Source: Mycolicibacter senuensis
Lineage (GTDB): Bacteria > Actinomycetota > Actinomycetes > Mycobacteriales > Mycobacteriaceae
DNA length: 64,000 bases
Assembly (NCBI RefSeq): GCF_002101885.1
Contig: NZ_LQPS01000047.1
Span: forward strand, 1 to 64,000
Reading direction: 5' to 3'
The position numbers were made by a program, and so were the translations under genes. The notes beneath the pieces were generated by a model. That model was not told where the DNA came from, made no database searches, and saw nothing but the letters and a program-made list of their open reading frames with translations. Shown one piece after another: positions 7,879-16,030 of this stretch (position 1 is its first letter; each line of letters starts with the position of its first letter).

Positions 7879-8289
7879 ATGAATGCCCGATCCGGGCTCG
7901 GGGTATACAGCATCTCCGTGGCTGCAGAGTTGTCCGGCATCGGTCCGCAGACGTTGCGGCTCTACGAGCGGCGTGGCCTGCTCACCCCGTCGCGCACTGC
8001 GGGCGGCACCCGCCGTTACAGCGACGACGACCTGGCACGGCTGCGGCGAATCGTCGAGCTGGCCGATGTGGGGGTCAACGTGGCCGGCATCGGTGAGATC
8101 CTCGGCCTGGAAGCCAGAAACGTCCGACTGGAATCGGACAACACCAGGCTGAAGTCGGCCAACAACCGACTGAGATCGGACAACGACCAACTGAAGTCGG
8201 ACTATGCCCTGCTCGTCGCGCAGCGGGTGACGCGAGCGGGCGCAGCGCGCGAGCGCAGAACCGAAAGGGGACATGATGATCGACGCTGA
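7879..8289 (+). CDS. MerR family regulator, HspR-like
   Basis: A 136-aa DNA-binding protein. The winged-helix MerR head spans residues about 8-75 (YSISVAAELSGIGPQTLRLYERRG, then GGTRRYSDDDL), matching the HspR branch that represses chaperone genes. It is followed by a leucine-zipper-like coiled coil built from near-identical seven-residue repeats (RLESDNT, RLKSANN, RLRSDND, QLKSDYA), which should dimerise it. The ATG at 7879 is used; a TTG at 7867 is also in frame. Transcribed away from hsp20 across the palindrome at 7781-7802, so it probably autoregulates and represses hsp20. Confidence 0.9.
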   Translation: MNARSGLGVYSISVAAELSGIGPQTLRLYERRGLLTPSRTAGGTRRYSDDDLARLRRIVELADVGVNVAGIGEILGLEARNVRLESDNTRLKSANNRLRSDNDQLKSDYALLVAQRVTRAGAARERRTERGHDDRR

Positions 8290-8488
8290 AGGACCGTCGC
8301 CAAGCGACGACATCCCGGAGGCAGATCGCGCCGAACAGTCGCTGGCGGCCGACGCCGGCGACCAGGATGACGGGCTGGACCCGGCCCATCTCGAGAACAT
8401 CGACGAGTTGGACGCCAACCCGGCCGACGTGATCGAGCAGGCGATCAGCGTTCCACTTCCCCACGACGACTACGACATCGAGCAGTAG
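8273..8488 (+). CDS. Small acidic hypothetical protein
   Basis: A 71-aa strongly acidic protein with few hydrophobic residues, likely soluble and partly disordered. The ATG at 8273 overlaps the last 17 bp of the merR gene in another frame and has AAAGGGG before it, so it is translationally linked to the regulator. Similar short acidic proteins occur in other mycobacteria; no function is known to me. Confidence 0.7.
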   Translation: MMIDAEGPSPSDDIPEADRAEQSLAADAGDQDDGLDPAHLENIDELDANPADVIEQAISVPLPHDDYDIEQ

Positions 8489-8503
8489 CGCAGCCTCGGT
8501 CGG

Positions 8504-8731
8504 CTACTCGGCTTCGGCTGTGTCGGCGTCGCGGTGGCGCGTCGACGGATCACGCCGCCGATGGCTGGTGTCGCACAACGGGTAGGTGCGGCTGCGCCCG
8601 CAGGCACAGATCGCGACCATGAACCGATCCGATTCGACGACGCCGCCGGGGGTCTCGATGCGCACCGGCCCGGCGACCAGCACCGGACCGTTTCGCACCG
8701 GCTGTACCAGGTGGGGCTGCGGCTCGCTCAT
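8504..8731 (-). CDS. CDGSH iron-sulfur domain protein
   Basis: A 75-aa protein with the CDGSH-type [2Fe-2S] ligand pattern: CACGRSRTYPLCDTSH, giving three Cys and one His in the usual C-x-C-x(n)-C-D-x-S-H order. Such proteins bind a redox-active, labile cluster. The N-terminal strand region is VAGPVRIETPGG. The start ATG at 8731 overlaps the stop of the methylase gene (ATGA), making a two-gene operon under the SigF-like site at 9433-9458. The longer frame to 9463 is the methylase read in the wrong frame. Confidence 0.88.
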   Translation of the reverse strand: MSEPQPHLVQPVRNGPVLVAGPVRIETPGGVVESDRFMVAICACGRSRTYPLCDTSHRRRDPSTRHRDADTAEAE

Positions 8732-9423
8732 GGCTTGTCCGCCCGTATCACCACCAGTTGCTCCTCGCGGCAGCCGCGGGGCATCCGGCCGGATCGCTCC
8801 AGCCAGTCGGCACGCGCGGACAGCACCGGGCCGAACGGAATCCACCGCGACGCCGCGATCTCCGCATCCAGGCCGCTGTCCCGCAACGCTTTCAGCGATC
8901 GGCCGGCATCGGCCAGCGCCGACTGCACCAGCAACACCGATCCGCCGCTGCGCAACAACGTGGCAGCCGAGCGGCACAGTGGGTCCAGCACGATCCGGCC
9001 GTCGACGCCACCGTTCCACGACCACTCCGGCCCGCCCGCCACCGGGATCGGCCCGCTGTGCCGCGGGCTGGGCACATAGGGCGGATTCGACACGATCAGG
9101 TCGAACGGCTCGCAGGCCAACGCGCCGGTCCACGGGCCGTGCCGGATCTCGATATCGACCCCGGCCGCACCCGCGTTGTCCCGGGCGCACCGGACCGCGC
9201 GCGGGCAGATGTCGAATGCGGTGACGCTGCCGGCGCCCATTTCGGCTGCCGCGATCGCCACCACACCGGATCCGGTGCACAGGTCGAGCACCCGGCGCCG
9301 GCGGGCCAGCCCCGATGATTCCATGATGTCGACCAGCAGATGCGAATCCTGCTGTGGCGCATAGACGCCGGCCGGGGTCAGTAGCTCGGGTCGGGTCGCG
9401 TACGTGGTGATGGTGGGGTTCAC
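8728..9423 (-). CDS. HemK-like N-methyltransferase family protein
   Basis: A 231-aa SAM-dependent methylase. The SAM-binding motif is VLDLCTGSGVVAI (residues about 45-57) with the acidic AFDICPRAV strand. The catalytic NPPY motif is in DLIVSNPPYVPS, typical of enzymes that methylate a glutamine or adenine amide/amino nitrogen. It is shorter than PrmC and lacks its N-terminal helical domain, so it is a stand-alone HemK-related methylase whose target is unknown. GTG start at 9423; the SigF-like -10 lies 10 bp upstream, so the mRNA would be nearly leaderless. Confidence 0.9.
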   Translation of the reverse strand: MNPTITTYATRPELLTPAGVYAPQQDSHLLVDIMESSGLARRRRVLDLCTGSGVVAIAAAEMGAGSVTAFDICPRAVRCARDNAGAAGVDIEIRHGPWTGALACEPFDLIVSNPPYVPSPRHSGPIPVAGGPEWSWNGGVDGRIVLDPLCRSAATLLRSGGSVLLVQSALADAGRSLKALRDSGLDAEIAASRWIPFGPVLSARADWLERSGRMPRGCREEQLVVIRADKP

Positions 9424-9432
9424 CTAGCCGGT

Positions 9433-9458
9433 TTACCCGGCTGCAGCCGCGGACAAAC
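9433..9458 (-). promoter_or_regulatory. SigF-like promoter, methylase/CDGSH operon
   Basis: On the minus strand GTTT (9455-9458), 16 bp, GGGTAA (9433-9438), 10 bp from the GTG start at 9423. Confidence 0.78.
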
Positions 9459-9515
9459 GCCACTGGTCACTTGCGCAACTGCGGCATCGCTTCGGGCGGG
9501 ATCACCCGCTCGACC

Positions 9516-11336
9516 TCACGCGTCGTCCTTGTCGCGCAGGTCGCGCACCGCCTGCTTGGCCGACTCGGTGAACTCGTGCATCTTCTGCTTGGCGCCCTTG
9601 CTGGTGACACTGACCCGGTCGGGATCCTTGATCATCGCCTTGGCGGTGTTCTTCGCGATGTCCTTCCGGATCTGCGGTGGAACCGGTGCCACATCTGGAT
9701 CCACGACCACTTCCAGCACCACCGGACCCGACGCCGCCAGCGCCTGGTCCCAGGCGTCTCCGATGTTCTTCGGGTCGTCGCAGCGGATACCGGTCAGCCC
9801 GAGCAGCTTGGCGAACTCGGCGTACGGCACGTCCGGGATATGCTGGGACCCTTCGAATTTCGGCTCTCCGCCCATCGCCCGCTGCTCGAAGGTGACCTGG
9901 TTGAGGTCCTGGTTGTTGAACACGCAGAAGATCAGCGGCCCCTTGGACAGCCGATCCTTGTACCGCTTGACGGTGATCATCTCGGCCATGCCGTTCATCT
10001 GGAACACCCCGTCGCCCACCAGGGCGATCAGCGGGCGGCCCGGGTGCGCCAGCTTGGCGGCGATCGCATACGGCGTGCCCGGACCCATGGTGGCGAGGTT
10101 GCCGGCCAGTGAGGCGGCCATGCCCGGCCGCAGCCGCAGGTGCCGCGCCCACCAGTTGGCCACCGAGCCGGCATCGGTGGTGATGACAGAGTTGTCGGGC
10201 AGTCGCTTGGACAGTTCGTGCACCACCAGTTCGGGGTTGAGCGGGTCGGCCTTGTCGTGGGCCCGCTTGTCGAGCACCCGCCACCACTCCTGCACTTCGC
10301 TTTCGATCTTCTTGCGCCAGGACCGGTCTTCTTTGCGTTTGAGCAGCGGAATCAGCTCTTGCAGGGTGTCCTGCGAGTCGCCGATCAGATTGGCGTCCAT
10401 CGGATACCGCACGCCGATCATCCGGCCGTCGTGGTTGATCTCCACTCCCCGGCACTGCCCTTCTTTGGGCAGCCATTCGGAGTAGGGGAAGCTCGATCCG
10501 ATCATGAACAGGGTGTCGGCGCCGGACATCATCGCTTCGCTGGCCGTGGAACCGAGCAGCCCGATCGGACCGGTGACATACGGCAGATCGTCGGGCAGCG
10601 ACGCCCGGCCCAGCGAGGTCTTGGCCACCCCGGCGCCGAGCAGATCGGCCACCTGCACGACTTCGTCACCAGCATCGGCGGCGCCGGCGCCGATCAGAAT
10701 CGCCACCTTCTCGGCCTCGTTGAGGATGTCGGCGGCCTTGCGCAGTTCCGGCTGCGCCGGAAGCATCCGCGACCGCGACCAGCCCACGCTGCTGTACACC
10801 GCGCCGTGCACCCGTGGCGGCGAGGGCACCGCGTCTTCCTCGGCGACGTCCTCGGGCAGGATGATGGTGGCCACCGTCCGATTCGTCAGCGCCACCTTGC
10901 ACGCCCGGTCGACCAGGTGGCGTGCCTGTACCGGCGCCATGCAGGTTTGGATGAAGTCCGACGAGACGTCTTTGAACAGCGACATCGGGTCGATCTCCTG
11001 CTGGAAAGCCGCGCCCAGCGACATCCGCTTCTGCTGGCCGACGATGGCGACCACCGGCTGGTGGTCGAGTTTGGCGTCGTAGAGCCCGTTGAGCAGGTGG
11101 ATCGCCCCGCCGCCGGAGGTGGCCAGACAGCAGGCGAGCTCACCGGTGAACTTGGCGTGCCCGGTGGCCATGAAGGCGCCCATCTCCTCGTGGCGGGGCT
11201 GAATCAGCTCCGGATCGCCATCGGCACGGTCCAGTGCGCCGAGCATGGACAGGATGCCGTCACCGGGATAGCCGAAGATCCGGTGCACCCCCCACTGGCG
11301 TAACCGGTCGATGATGAAGTCCGCGGTTTTCGGCAT
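9516..11336 (-). CDS. TPP-dependent pyruvate oxidase/acetolactate synthase family
   Basis: A 606-aa thiamine diphosphate enzyme with the three-domain acetohydroxyacid synthase/pyruvate oxidase fold. The N-terminal Pyr domain has the catalytic Glu in IQPRHEEMGAFMA (about residue 50). A central domain follows, and the C-terminal PP domain carries the GDG...NN cofactor motif: VGDGVFQMNGMAEM, with NNQDLNQ about 25 residues later. The enzyme most resembles pyruvate dehydrogenase (quinone)/PoxB types, which decarboxylate pyruvate at the membrane. The extreme C-terminus is Lys/Asp-rich and may be a lipid-binding or regulatory tail. It has its own SigF-like promoter within the end of the upstream gene. 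Confidence 0.9.
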   Translation of the reverse strand: MPKTADFIIDRLRQWGVHRIFGYPGDGILSMLGALDRADGDPELIQPRHEEMGAFMATGHAKFTGELACCLATSGGGAIHLLNGLYDAKLDHQPVVAIVGQQKRMSLGAAFQQEIDPMSLFKDVSSDFIQTCMAPVQARHLVDRACKVALTNRTVATIILPEDVAEEDAVPSPPRVHGAVYSSVGWSRSRMLPAQPELRKAADILNEAEKVAILIGAGAADAGDEVVQVADLLGAGVAKTSLGRASLPDDLPYVTGPIGLLGSTASEAMMSGADTLFMIGSSFPYSEWLPKEGQCRGVEINHDGRMIGVRYPMDANLIGDSQDTLQELIPLLKRKEDRSWRKKIESEVQEWWRVLDKRAHDKADPLNPELVVHELSKRLPDNSVITTDAGSVANWWARHLRLRPGMAASLAGNLATMGPGTPYAIAAKLAHPGRPLIALVGDGVFQMNGMAEMITVKRYKDRLSKGPLIFCVFNNQDLNQVTFEQRAMGGEPKFEGSQHIPDVPYAEFAKLLGLTGIRCDDPKNIGDAWDQALAASGPVVLEVVVDPDVAPVPPQIRKDIAKNTAKAMIKDPDRVSVTSKGAKQKMHEFTESAKQAVRDLRDKDDA

Positions 11337-11363
11337 GGTGCGCTCCCTTCTATGGGCAACCGG

Positions 11364-11388
11364 TTACCCGTCACCCTCGTCGTCAAAC
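11364..11388 (-). promoter_or_regulatory. SigF-like promoter, TPP enzyme
   Basis: On the minus strand GTTT (11385-11388), 15 bp, GGGTAA (11364-11369), 27 bp from the ATG at 11336. It overlaps the last codons of udgX. Confidence 0.78.
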
Positions 11389-12054
11389 AGCGCCGTGCAA
11401 GCGGTGCTCGCCGGTCACAGCACCGGCGGCCACGCGCAAGTCGTCGACGAACGCCAGGTAGGCCTCGTCGCGCCGGTCACTGCGATCCCGCAGCACCGCG
11501 GAGGGATGCACGGTCGCCAGCACCGGCGGCCGGCATTTGGCACCGGTCGGCGGGTTCAGCAGCTCCCCGCGTCCGGTGGAGACCCGGAACGCCGCGCCCA
11601 GCAGCGATTGCGCGGCGGTGGCGCCCAGGCAGACCACCAGTTGCGGGCGCACCGCGTCGATCTCGGCGATCAGCCACGGCCGGCACGCCACCACCTCGGT
11701 TCGGCCGGGCTTCTGGTGGATCCGGCGCTTGCCTTCCCGGCGGGTGAATTTGAAGTGCTTGACCGCGTTGGTGACATACACCAGCTCCGGGTCGATGCCC
11801 GCGTCGTGGATCGCCCGGTCCAGCAGCCGTCCGGCCGGACCGACGAACGGGTGGCCCTGCCGATCCTCCTGGTCGCCGGGTTGCTCACCGACCAGCATCA
11901 ACGGTGCGCCGCTGGGCCCCTCGCCGAACACGGTCTGGGTGGCGTCGCGATACAGCTCGCAGCCGTGACAGCCGGCGGCCGCGTCCCGCAGTGCGCCCAG
12001 CGTCCGCCTGTCGGGCAGATAACGTTGCGCTCCCGGCACGTTCGTCGTCGCCAC
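11383..12054 (-). CDS. udgX: UdgX-type uracil-DNA glycosylase
   Basis: A 223-aa family 4-like uracil-DNA glycosylase of the UdgX class. Motif A is GEQPGDQEDRQGHPFVGPAG (from residue 56) and motif B is VHPSAVLR. Four cysteines (CHGC near residue 30, then VAC and VVC near 124 and 142) can hold the [4Fe-4S] cluster. The diagnostic UdgX loop is KRRIH (109-113); in the characterised UdgX the His of this loop becomes covalently attached to the excised uracil site, making a suicide-type DNA adduct. GTG start at 12054, 3 bp after the stop of the F420-type oxidoreductase, so the two form an operon. Confidence 0.92.
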   Translation of the reverse strand: MATTNVPGAQRYLPDRRTLGALRDAAAGCHGCELYRDATQTVFGEGPSGAPLMLVGEQPGDQEDRQGHPFVGPAGRLLDRAIHDAGIDPELVYVTNAVKHFKFTRREGKRRIHQKPGRTEVVACRPWLIAEIDAVRPQLVVCLGATAAQSLLGAAFRVSTGRGELLNPPTGAKCRPPVLATVHPSAVLRDRSDRRDEAYLAFVDDLRVAAGAVTGEHRLHGAV

Positions 12055-12057
12055 GGC

Positions 12058-13014
12058 TCACGCCGCCAATTCCGGGGCGATCTCGGATTCCCATAAGGCG
12101 AAGAACCCCTCCTGGTCGTCACCGATCTGCTGGAGGTAGACCTCGTCGAAACCGGCGCCGGCGAACTCCCGGATGCGGTCCAGGTACGGCTTCGCGTCCG
12201 GTCCGGCCGGCACCGACTGTTCCACCGCTTCAGCGGTGACCAGGCTCGCGGCCTGCTCGAAATGCGCCGGGGTGGGCAAGTTCTGGCCCAGCTCGCCGGG
12301 CAGTTGCTCGGTGCCCCACAAGTCGTGCGCGGTGCGCACCGCGTCGTCCTTCGAGGACCCGTAGCACACCTTGAAGCCGGCCTGAGCGGGCTTGCCGACG
12401 CCGCCGGCGTGGTGGAACTCCGAGACCAGGTCGCCGTCGGGCATGCTGCACTGGTAGCCGTCACCGATCCGGCCCGCCAGCCGCGCCGAGCGCGGTCCGT
12501 ATCCGGAGACATAGATCGGTGTCGGCGTCGGCGGCAACGTGTAGAGCCGGGCGTTCTCCACGGTGTAGTAGCGCCCGTGGTGGTTGACCTGCTCGCCGGT
12601 GAACAGCTCCCGGATCACCGTGACTGCCTCGTCGAGCATGCCGCGCCGCACCGCGGCCGGGGGCCAGCGCCGGCCGGTGATGTGTTCGTTCAACGCTTCT
12701 CCGGTACCGACGCCCAACACGAAGCGGCCGTCGAGTTGCGCGGCACTGGTCGCCGCCGCCTGTGCGATCACCGCCGGGTGGGTGCGCACGATCGGGCAGG
12801 TGACCGCGGTGGTGATCGGCAGCGTGCACGCCTGCGACAGTGCTCCGATCACCGACCACACGAACGGGCTCTGGCCCTGCCGGTCGGTCCAGGGGTGGAA
12901 GTGATCGGAGATCCACAGCGCCTCGAAACCGGCCTGCTGGGCCCGGACCGCCTGCCGGACCAGCTCGTTGGGATGAAACTCCTCGCAGGACAACGCGTAA
13001 CCCAGGGTCGTCAT
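12058..13014 (-). CDS. F420-dependent LLM-class oxidoreductase (FGD-like)
   Basis: A 318-aa luciferase-like TIM-barrel flavin/F420 enzyme. ISDHFHPWTDRQGQSPFVW and the GVGTGEALNEHI segment are typical of the F420-dependent glucose-6-phosphate dehydrogenase subfamily. These oxidoreductases use coenzyme F420 for hydride transfer; the actual substrate here is unknown. I start at ATG 13014 (MTTLGYALSCEEF). The longer frame upstream would run into the end of the UDP-glucose dehydrogenase gene. Co-transcribed with udgX. A site with a perfect SigF -10 lies 10 bp upstream, so the transcript would be nearly leaderless. Confidence 0.9.
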   Translation of the reverse strand: MTTLGYALSCEEFHPNELVRQAVRAQQAGFEALWISDHFHPWTDRQGQSPFVWSVIGALSQACTLPITTAVTCPIVRTHPAVIAQAAATSAAQLDGRFVLGVGTGEALNEHITGRRWPPAAVRRGMLDEAVTVIRELFTGEQVNHHGRYYTVENARLYTLPPTPTPIYVSGYGPRSARLAGRIGDGYQCSMPDGDLVSEFHHAGGVGKPAQAGFKVCYGSSKDDAVRTAHDLWGTEQLPGELGQNLPTPAHFEQAASLVTAEAVEQSVPAGPDAKPYLDRIREFAGAGFDEVYLQQIGDDQEGFFALWESEIAPELAA

Positions 13015-13024
13015 GACGCATGGC

Positions 13025-13049
13025 ATACCCGTCGTGGCGGTGACTAATC
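13025..13049 (-). promoter_or_regulatory. SigF-like promoter, F420 enzyme/udgX
   Basis: On the minus strand GATT (13046-13049), 15 bp, GGGTAT (13025-13030), 10 bp before the ATG at 13014. The -10 is perfect; the -35 has one mismatch. Confidence 0.6.
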
Positions 13050-13085
13050 GTGGTCGCGGTGAACCGGGGTCCCGCCACCGCGGGA

Positions 13086-14390
13086 TCAGTAGCCGCCCGG
13101 TGTCCCGTTGCCCAGCCAGGCCAGCCGAGCTCCGCCGACCGCGCCGCGGTCGACGATGTTGCGAGTGTCGAGCACCACCGCACCGGGGGCGGCGCAGCGG
13201 GCGATGGCATCCCAGTCCAGCGCGGCGAAGTCGGGCCACTCGGTGAGCACCACGATCGCGTCGGCGTCCTTGGCGGCGACGTAGGGGTCGTCGGCGACGG
13301 CGGTGGGCAGCCGCGCGGTGTCGATCGCCGCCAGCCGCGGATCGTAGGCGGTGACCTGGGCGCCGATCCGCTGCAGGCCGGCGCAGACTGCGATCGCCGG
13401 GGAGTCCCGGATGTCGCTGGTGCCGGCTTTGAACGTCAGTCCCAGCACCGCGACCTTCAGTTCGGCCGGTGGGCGGCCCGTCTGCCGACCCAGTATGGCG
13501 GCGATGCGCTGCACCTGAGCGGCGTTGGTACGCCGGGCCGATTCGATCTCCCGCAGCTCGACCCCGTGCGCCCGGCCGGTGCAGACCAGGGCTGCGCTGT
13601 CCTTGGGCAGGCAGGAGCCGCCCCAACCCGGGCCCGGCCGCAGAAAGTGCGGGCCGATGCGCGGGTCGGCGCCCATGCACCGGGCGATATCGGCGATATC
13701 GGCGTCGACCCGGCTGGAGAGCTGGGCCAGCGAGTTGACGAAGGACAGTTTGACCGCCAGGAAGGCGTTGCTGGCGTACTTGGCCAGCTCCGCGCTTTCC
13801 GGGCTCATCACCAAGATGGTGGCGCACCCTCCGGCATAGAGTTGCGCCACCCGGTCGGCCGCCGCCCGCTGCCCCTCATCGGCTCCGATCACCACCCGGT
13901 CGGGGTGCTGGAAATCCTCGACGGCGAAACCCTCCCGCAGGAACTCGGGATTGGCCACCACCTGAATGCCGCGAGCCGCCAACGTCGCCCCGATACGCCG
14001 GCAGGTGCCCGCCGGAACCGTGGATTTGACGGCCACCACCGATCCCGGCGCCATGGTGCCGGCCAGCCGGCCGATGACCCGTTCGACGGCGCTCAGGTCG
14101 GCGCCGCCGTCGTCACCGGTCGGAGTGGGCACGCAGACGAAGACGACGTCGCGGTCGGCCAGCGTGCCGTAATCGCCGCTGACCCGCAGGGTGCCGTCCG
14201 CCAACCCGGCGGTCAGCAGGTCGTTGATGCCCGGTTCGTCGATGGCGGCGTAGCCGGCGGCCAATTCGGCGACGCGACGCCGGTCGGTGTCGATGCACAC
14301 CGTGTCGACGCCGTTGGCGGCCAGACACACCGCGCTGGTCAAGCCGACATATCCGGCGCCGATGACACCTACCGAGGTGCTCACGCGCAC
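13086..14390 (-). CDS. ugd: UDP-glucose 6-dehydrogenase
   Basis: A 434-aa NAD-dependent enzyme that oxidises UDP-glucose twice to UDP-glucuronate. The N-terminal Rossmann motif is GVIGAGYVGL; the central helix region has NPEFLREG and the ESAELAKYASNAFLA segment. The catalytic Cys lies in GWGGSCLPKD (usually GGSCFPKD). The C-terminal domain has VLGLTFKAGTSDIRDSP. It is the last gene of the sugar operon, overlapping the GT9 gene upstream. The product could feed the UDP-xylose-synthase-like enzyme at 22236-23207 or a uronosyl transfer. GTG start at 14390. Confidence 0.94.
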   Translation of the reverse strand: MRVSTSVGVIGAGYVGLTSAVCLAANGVDTVCIDTDRRRVAELAAGYAAIDEPGINDLLTAGLADGTLRVSGDYGTLADRDVVFVCVPTPTGDDGGADLSAVERVIGRLAGTMAPGSVVAVKSTVPAGTCRRIGATLAARGIQVVANPEFLREGFAVEDFQHPDRVVIGADEGQRAAADRVAQLYAGGCATILVMSPESAELAKYASNAFLAVKLSFVNSLAQLSSRVDADIADIARCMGADPRIGPHFLRPGPGWGGSCLPKDSAALVCTGRAHGVELREIESARRTNAAQVQRIAAILGRQTGRPPAELKVAVLGLTFKAGTSDIRDSPAIAVCAGLQRIGAQVTAYDPRLAAIDTARLPTAVADDPYVAAKDADAIVVLTEWPDFAALDWDAIARCAAPGAVVLDTRNIVDRGAVGGARLAWLGNGTPGGY

Positions 14391-15316
14391 TCCGCGAGAA
14401 TCTCCCGGGCCGCCGCGATCACCCGCGCCGGGGTGATCAGCAGCAGTCCGGCGTCCGGACGGTCACCGTGCGGGTCGCCGCGATCACCGGTCCAGATGGC
14501 GATGTGCGGGCCCGGGCCGCGCGGACCCCAGTGCGCCGGCGGGGTCGGCCCGAACAGCAGCACCGACGCGGTGCCGGTGGCGGTGGCGATGTGGCCGATG
14601 CCGGTGTCCCCGCACACCAGCAGCCGGGCATCGCTGATCAACGCGACCATGCCCAGCAGGTCCAGTTCACCGGCGAGCACCGAGGTCGATCTCAGCCCGG
14701 CGTAGGCGGCGACGATCTCGGCCAGCGAGCGTTCCGCGGCCGACCCGGTCACCACCACCCGGTACCCGGCACGGCTCAACGCGGCGGCGACGGCGCCGAA
14801 CCGGTCCGCCGGCCAGCGCCGCGCGGCGGCCGCGGCCCCGGGGTGAATCACGACCACGCCGTCGCGGCGCGGGTATCCCGGCGGCCGGCCGATACCGAGT
14901 TCCTCGGGCCGGCAGGAGATTCCCGCCGATTCGAGCAACATGCACCATCGGTCCACGTCGTGCACGTCGTCGCGCCAGGGCGGCCCCTGCACCGCGGGAT
15001 AGTCGGGATTGGCGTGGCTGATCAAGGATTCGGCACCGGCGGACATCAGGTCGGCGATGCTCTGTGGACCGCTGCCGTGCAGGTTGACCGCCAACTCGGG
15101 CGCCGGACCGGACCAGTGCAGTTCGCCGAGGCCGGCGGTCGGCGTCACCTCGTCGACCGCGCCGCAGCACCGCGCCAGCGGTTCCAGCGGTCCCGGCGTG
15201 GCCAGCACGATCCGCGCCGACGGGTACGCCCGCCGCAGCCCGCGTAGCGCCGGGACGCCGGTGAGCAGGTCGCCCACTCCGAGCGCACGCAGCACCAGGA
15301 CGGCTCGGTCGGTCAC
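14381..15316 (-). CDS. Glycosyltransferase family 9 (heptosyltransferase-like)
   Basis: A 311-aa GT9-type enzyme like the ADP-heptose:LPS heptosyltransferases. It has an N-terminal LVLRALGVGDLLTGVPALRGL motif and a C-terminal donor-binding region with VIHPGAAAAARRWP and LVCGDTGIGHIATATGT. The GTG at 15316 is chosen because it overlaps the upstream SDR stop (GTGA). It sits with heptose biosynthesis genes and is one of two GT9 domains in the operon, which implies at least two heptose or heptose-like transfers. Acceptor unknown; mycobacteria lack LPS. Confidence 0.88.
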   Translation of the reverse strand: MTDRAVLVLRALGVGDLLTGVPALRGLRRAYPSARIVLATPGPLEPLARCCGAVDEVTPTAGLGELHWSGPAPELAVNLHGSGPQSIADLMSAGAESLISHANPDYPAVQGPPWRDDVHDVDRWCMLLESAGISCRPEELGIGRPPGYPRRDGVVVIHPGAAAAARRWPADRFGAVAAALSRAGYRVVVTGSAAERSLAEIVAAYAGLRSTSVLAGELDLLGMVALISDARLLVCGDTGIGHIATATGTASVLLFGPTPPAHWGPRGPGPHIAIWTGDRGDPHGDRPDAGLLLITPARVIAAAREILAECA

Positions 15317-16011
15317 GGCCACGACGCTTCCTCGCTGGAGCACACCACCATTTCCCGGATCTCGCTGCCGATCGGCTGGCGCAGCGCGAACAGCACCGCC
15401 TCGGCCACCTGGTCCGGATCGTTGAGTTTGGCGTCCGGCGGCGGCTTGTACTGCTCGGCGCGGCCGTCGAAGAACGGCGTGGTCATTCCGCCGGGGATCA
15501 GCAGCGTCACGCCGACCTCACCGGCCAGTTCGGCGGCCAGCGCCCGGGTGAATCCGACCACCCCGAACTTGGACGCGCAGTAGGCGGTGGCATCGCTGAC
15601 CGCTTTGATGCCGAGCGTCGACGCGCAGGTGACAATGCGAGCGCCCGCGGAGTCGAGATACGGCAGCGCAGCCCGGATCACCGCCGCGGTGCCCAACAGA
15701 TTGACATGCAGCACCCGCTCCCAGTCTTTGGCCGGGACGTGATCCAGCCGACCGCAGCTGTCGACGCCCGCCGGGGTGAACACCCCGCGCAGCGGTTGGC
15801 CTGCGACACCGGCCAATTCGGCGACGGCGTTCTCCACCGCCGCGGTGTCGGCGAGGTCGGCGCGCCGGTAGGCCACCTCACCGCCGTCATGGTCGGGCTC
15901 GGCGATGTCGATGACCAGCGGTGTCCCGCCGGCGCGTCGCACCGCCCGCACCGTCGCGGCGCCCAGCCCGGAGGCACCGCCGGCGATCAGGATGTTGCCC
16001 AGTTCGTCCAT
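15313..16011 (-). CDS. SDR family oxidoreductase in sugar operon
   Basis: A 232-aa classical short-chain dehydrogenase with GGASGLGAAT near the N-terminus and the catalytic YCASK motif. Its place between hldE and the GT9 gene suggests it changes the sugar or a lipid/aglycone of the same pathway. It is not of the extended-SDR type used by HldD, so it is unlikely to be the ADP-heptose 6-epimerase. ATG at 16011, 19 bp after the hldE stop. Confidence 0.85.
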   Translation of the reverse strand: MDELGNILIAGGASGLGAATVRAVRRAGGTPLVIDIAEPDHDGGEVAYRRADLADTAAVENAVAELAGVAGQPLRGVFTPAGVDSCGRLDHVPAKDWERVLHVNLLGTAAVIRAALPYLDSAGARIVTCASTLGIKAVSDATAYCASKFGVVGFTRALAAELAGEVGVTLLIPGGMTTPFFDGRAEQYKPPPDAKLNDPDQVAEAVLFALRQPIGSEIREMVVCSSEEASWP

Positions 16012-16030
16012 CTGACACTCCTTCTGCTTG

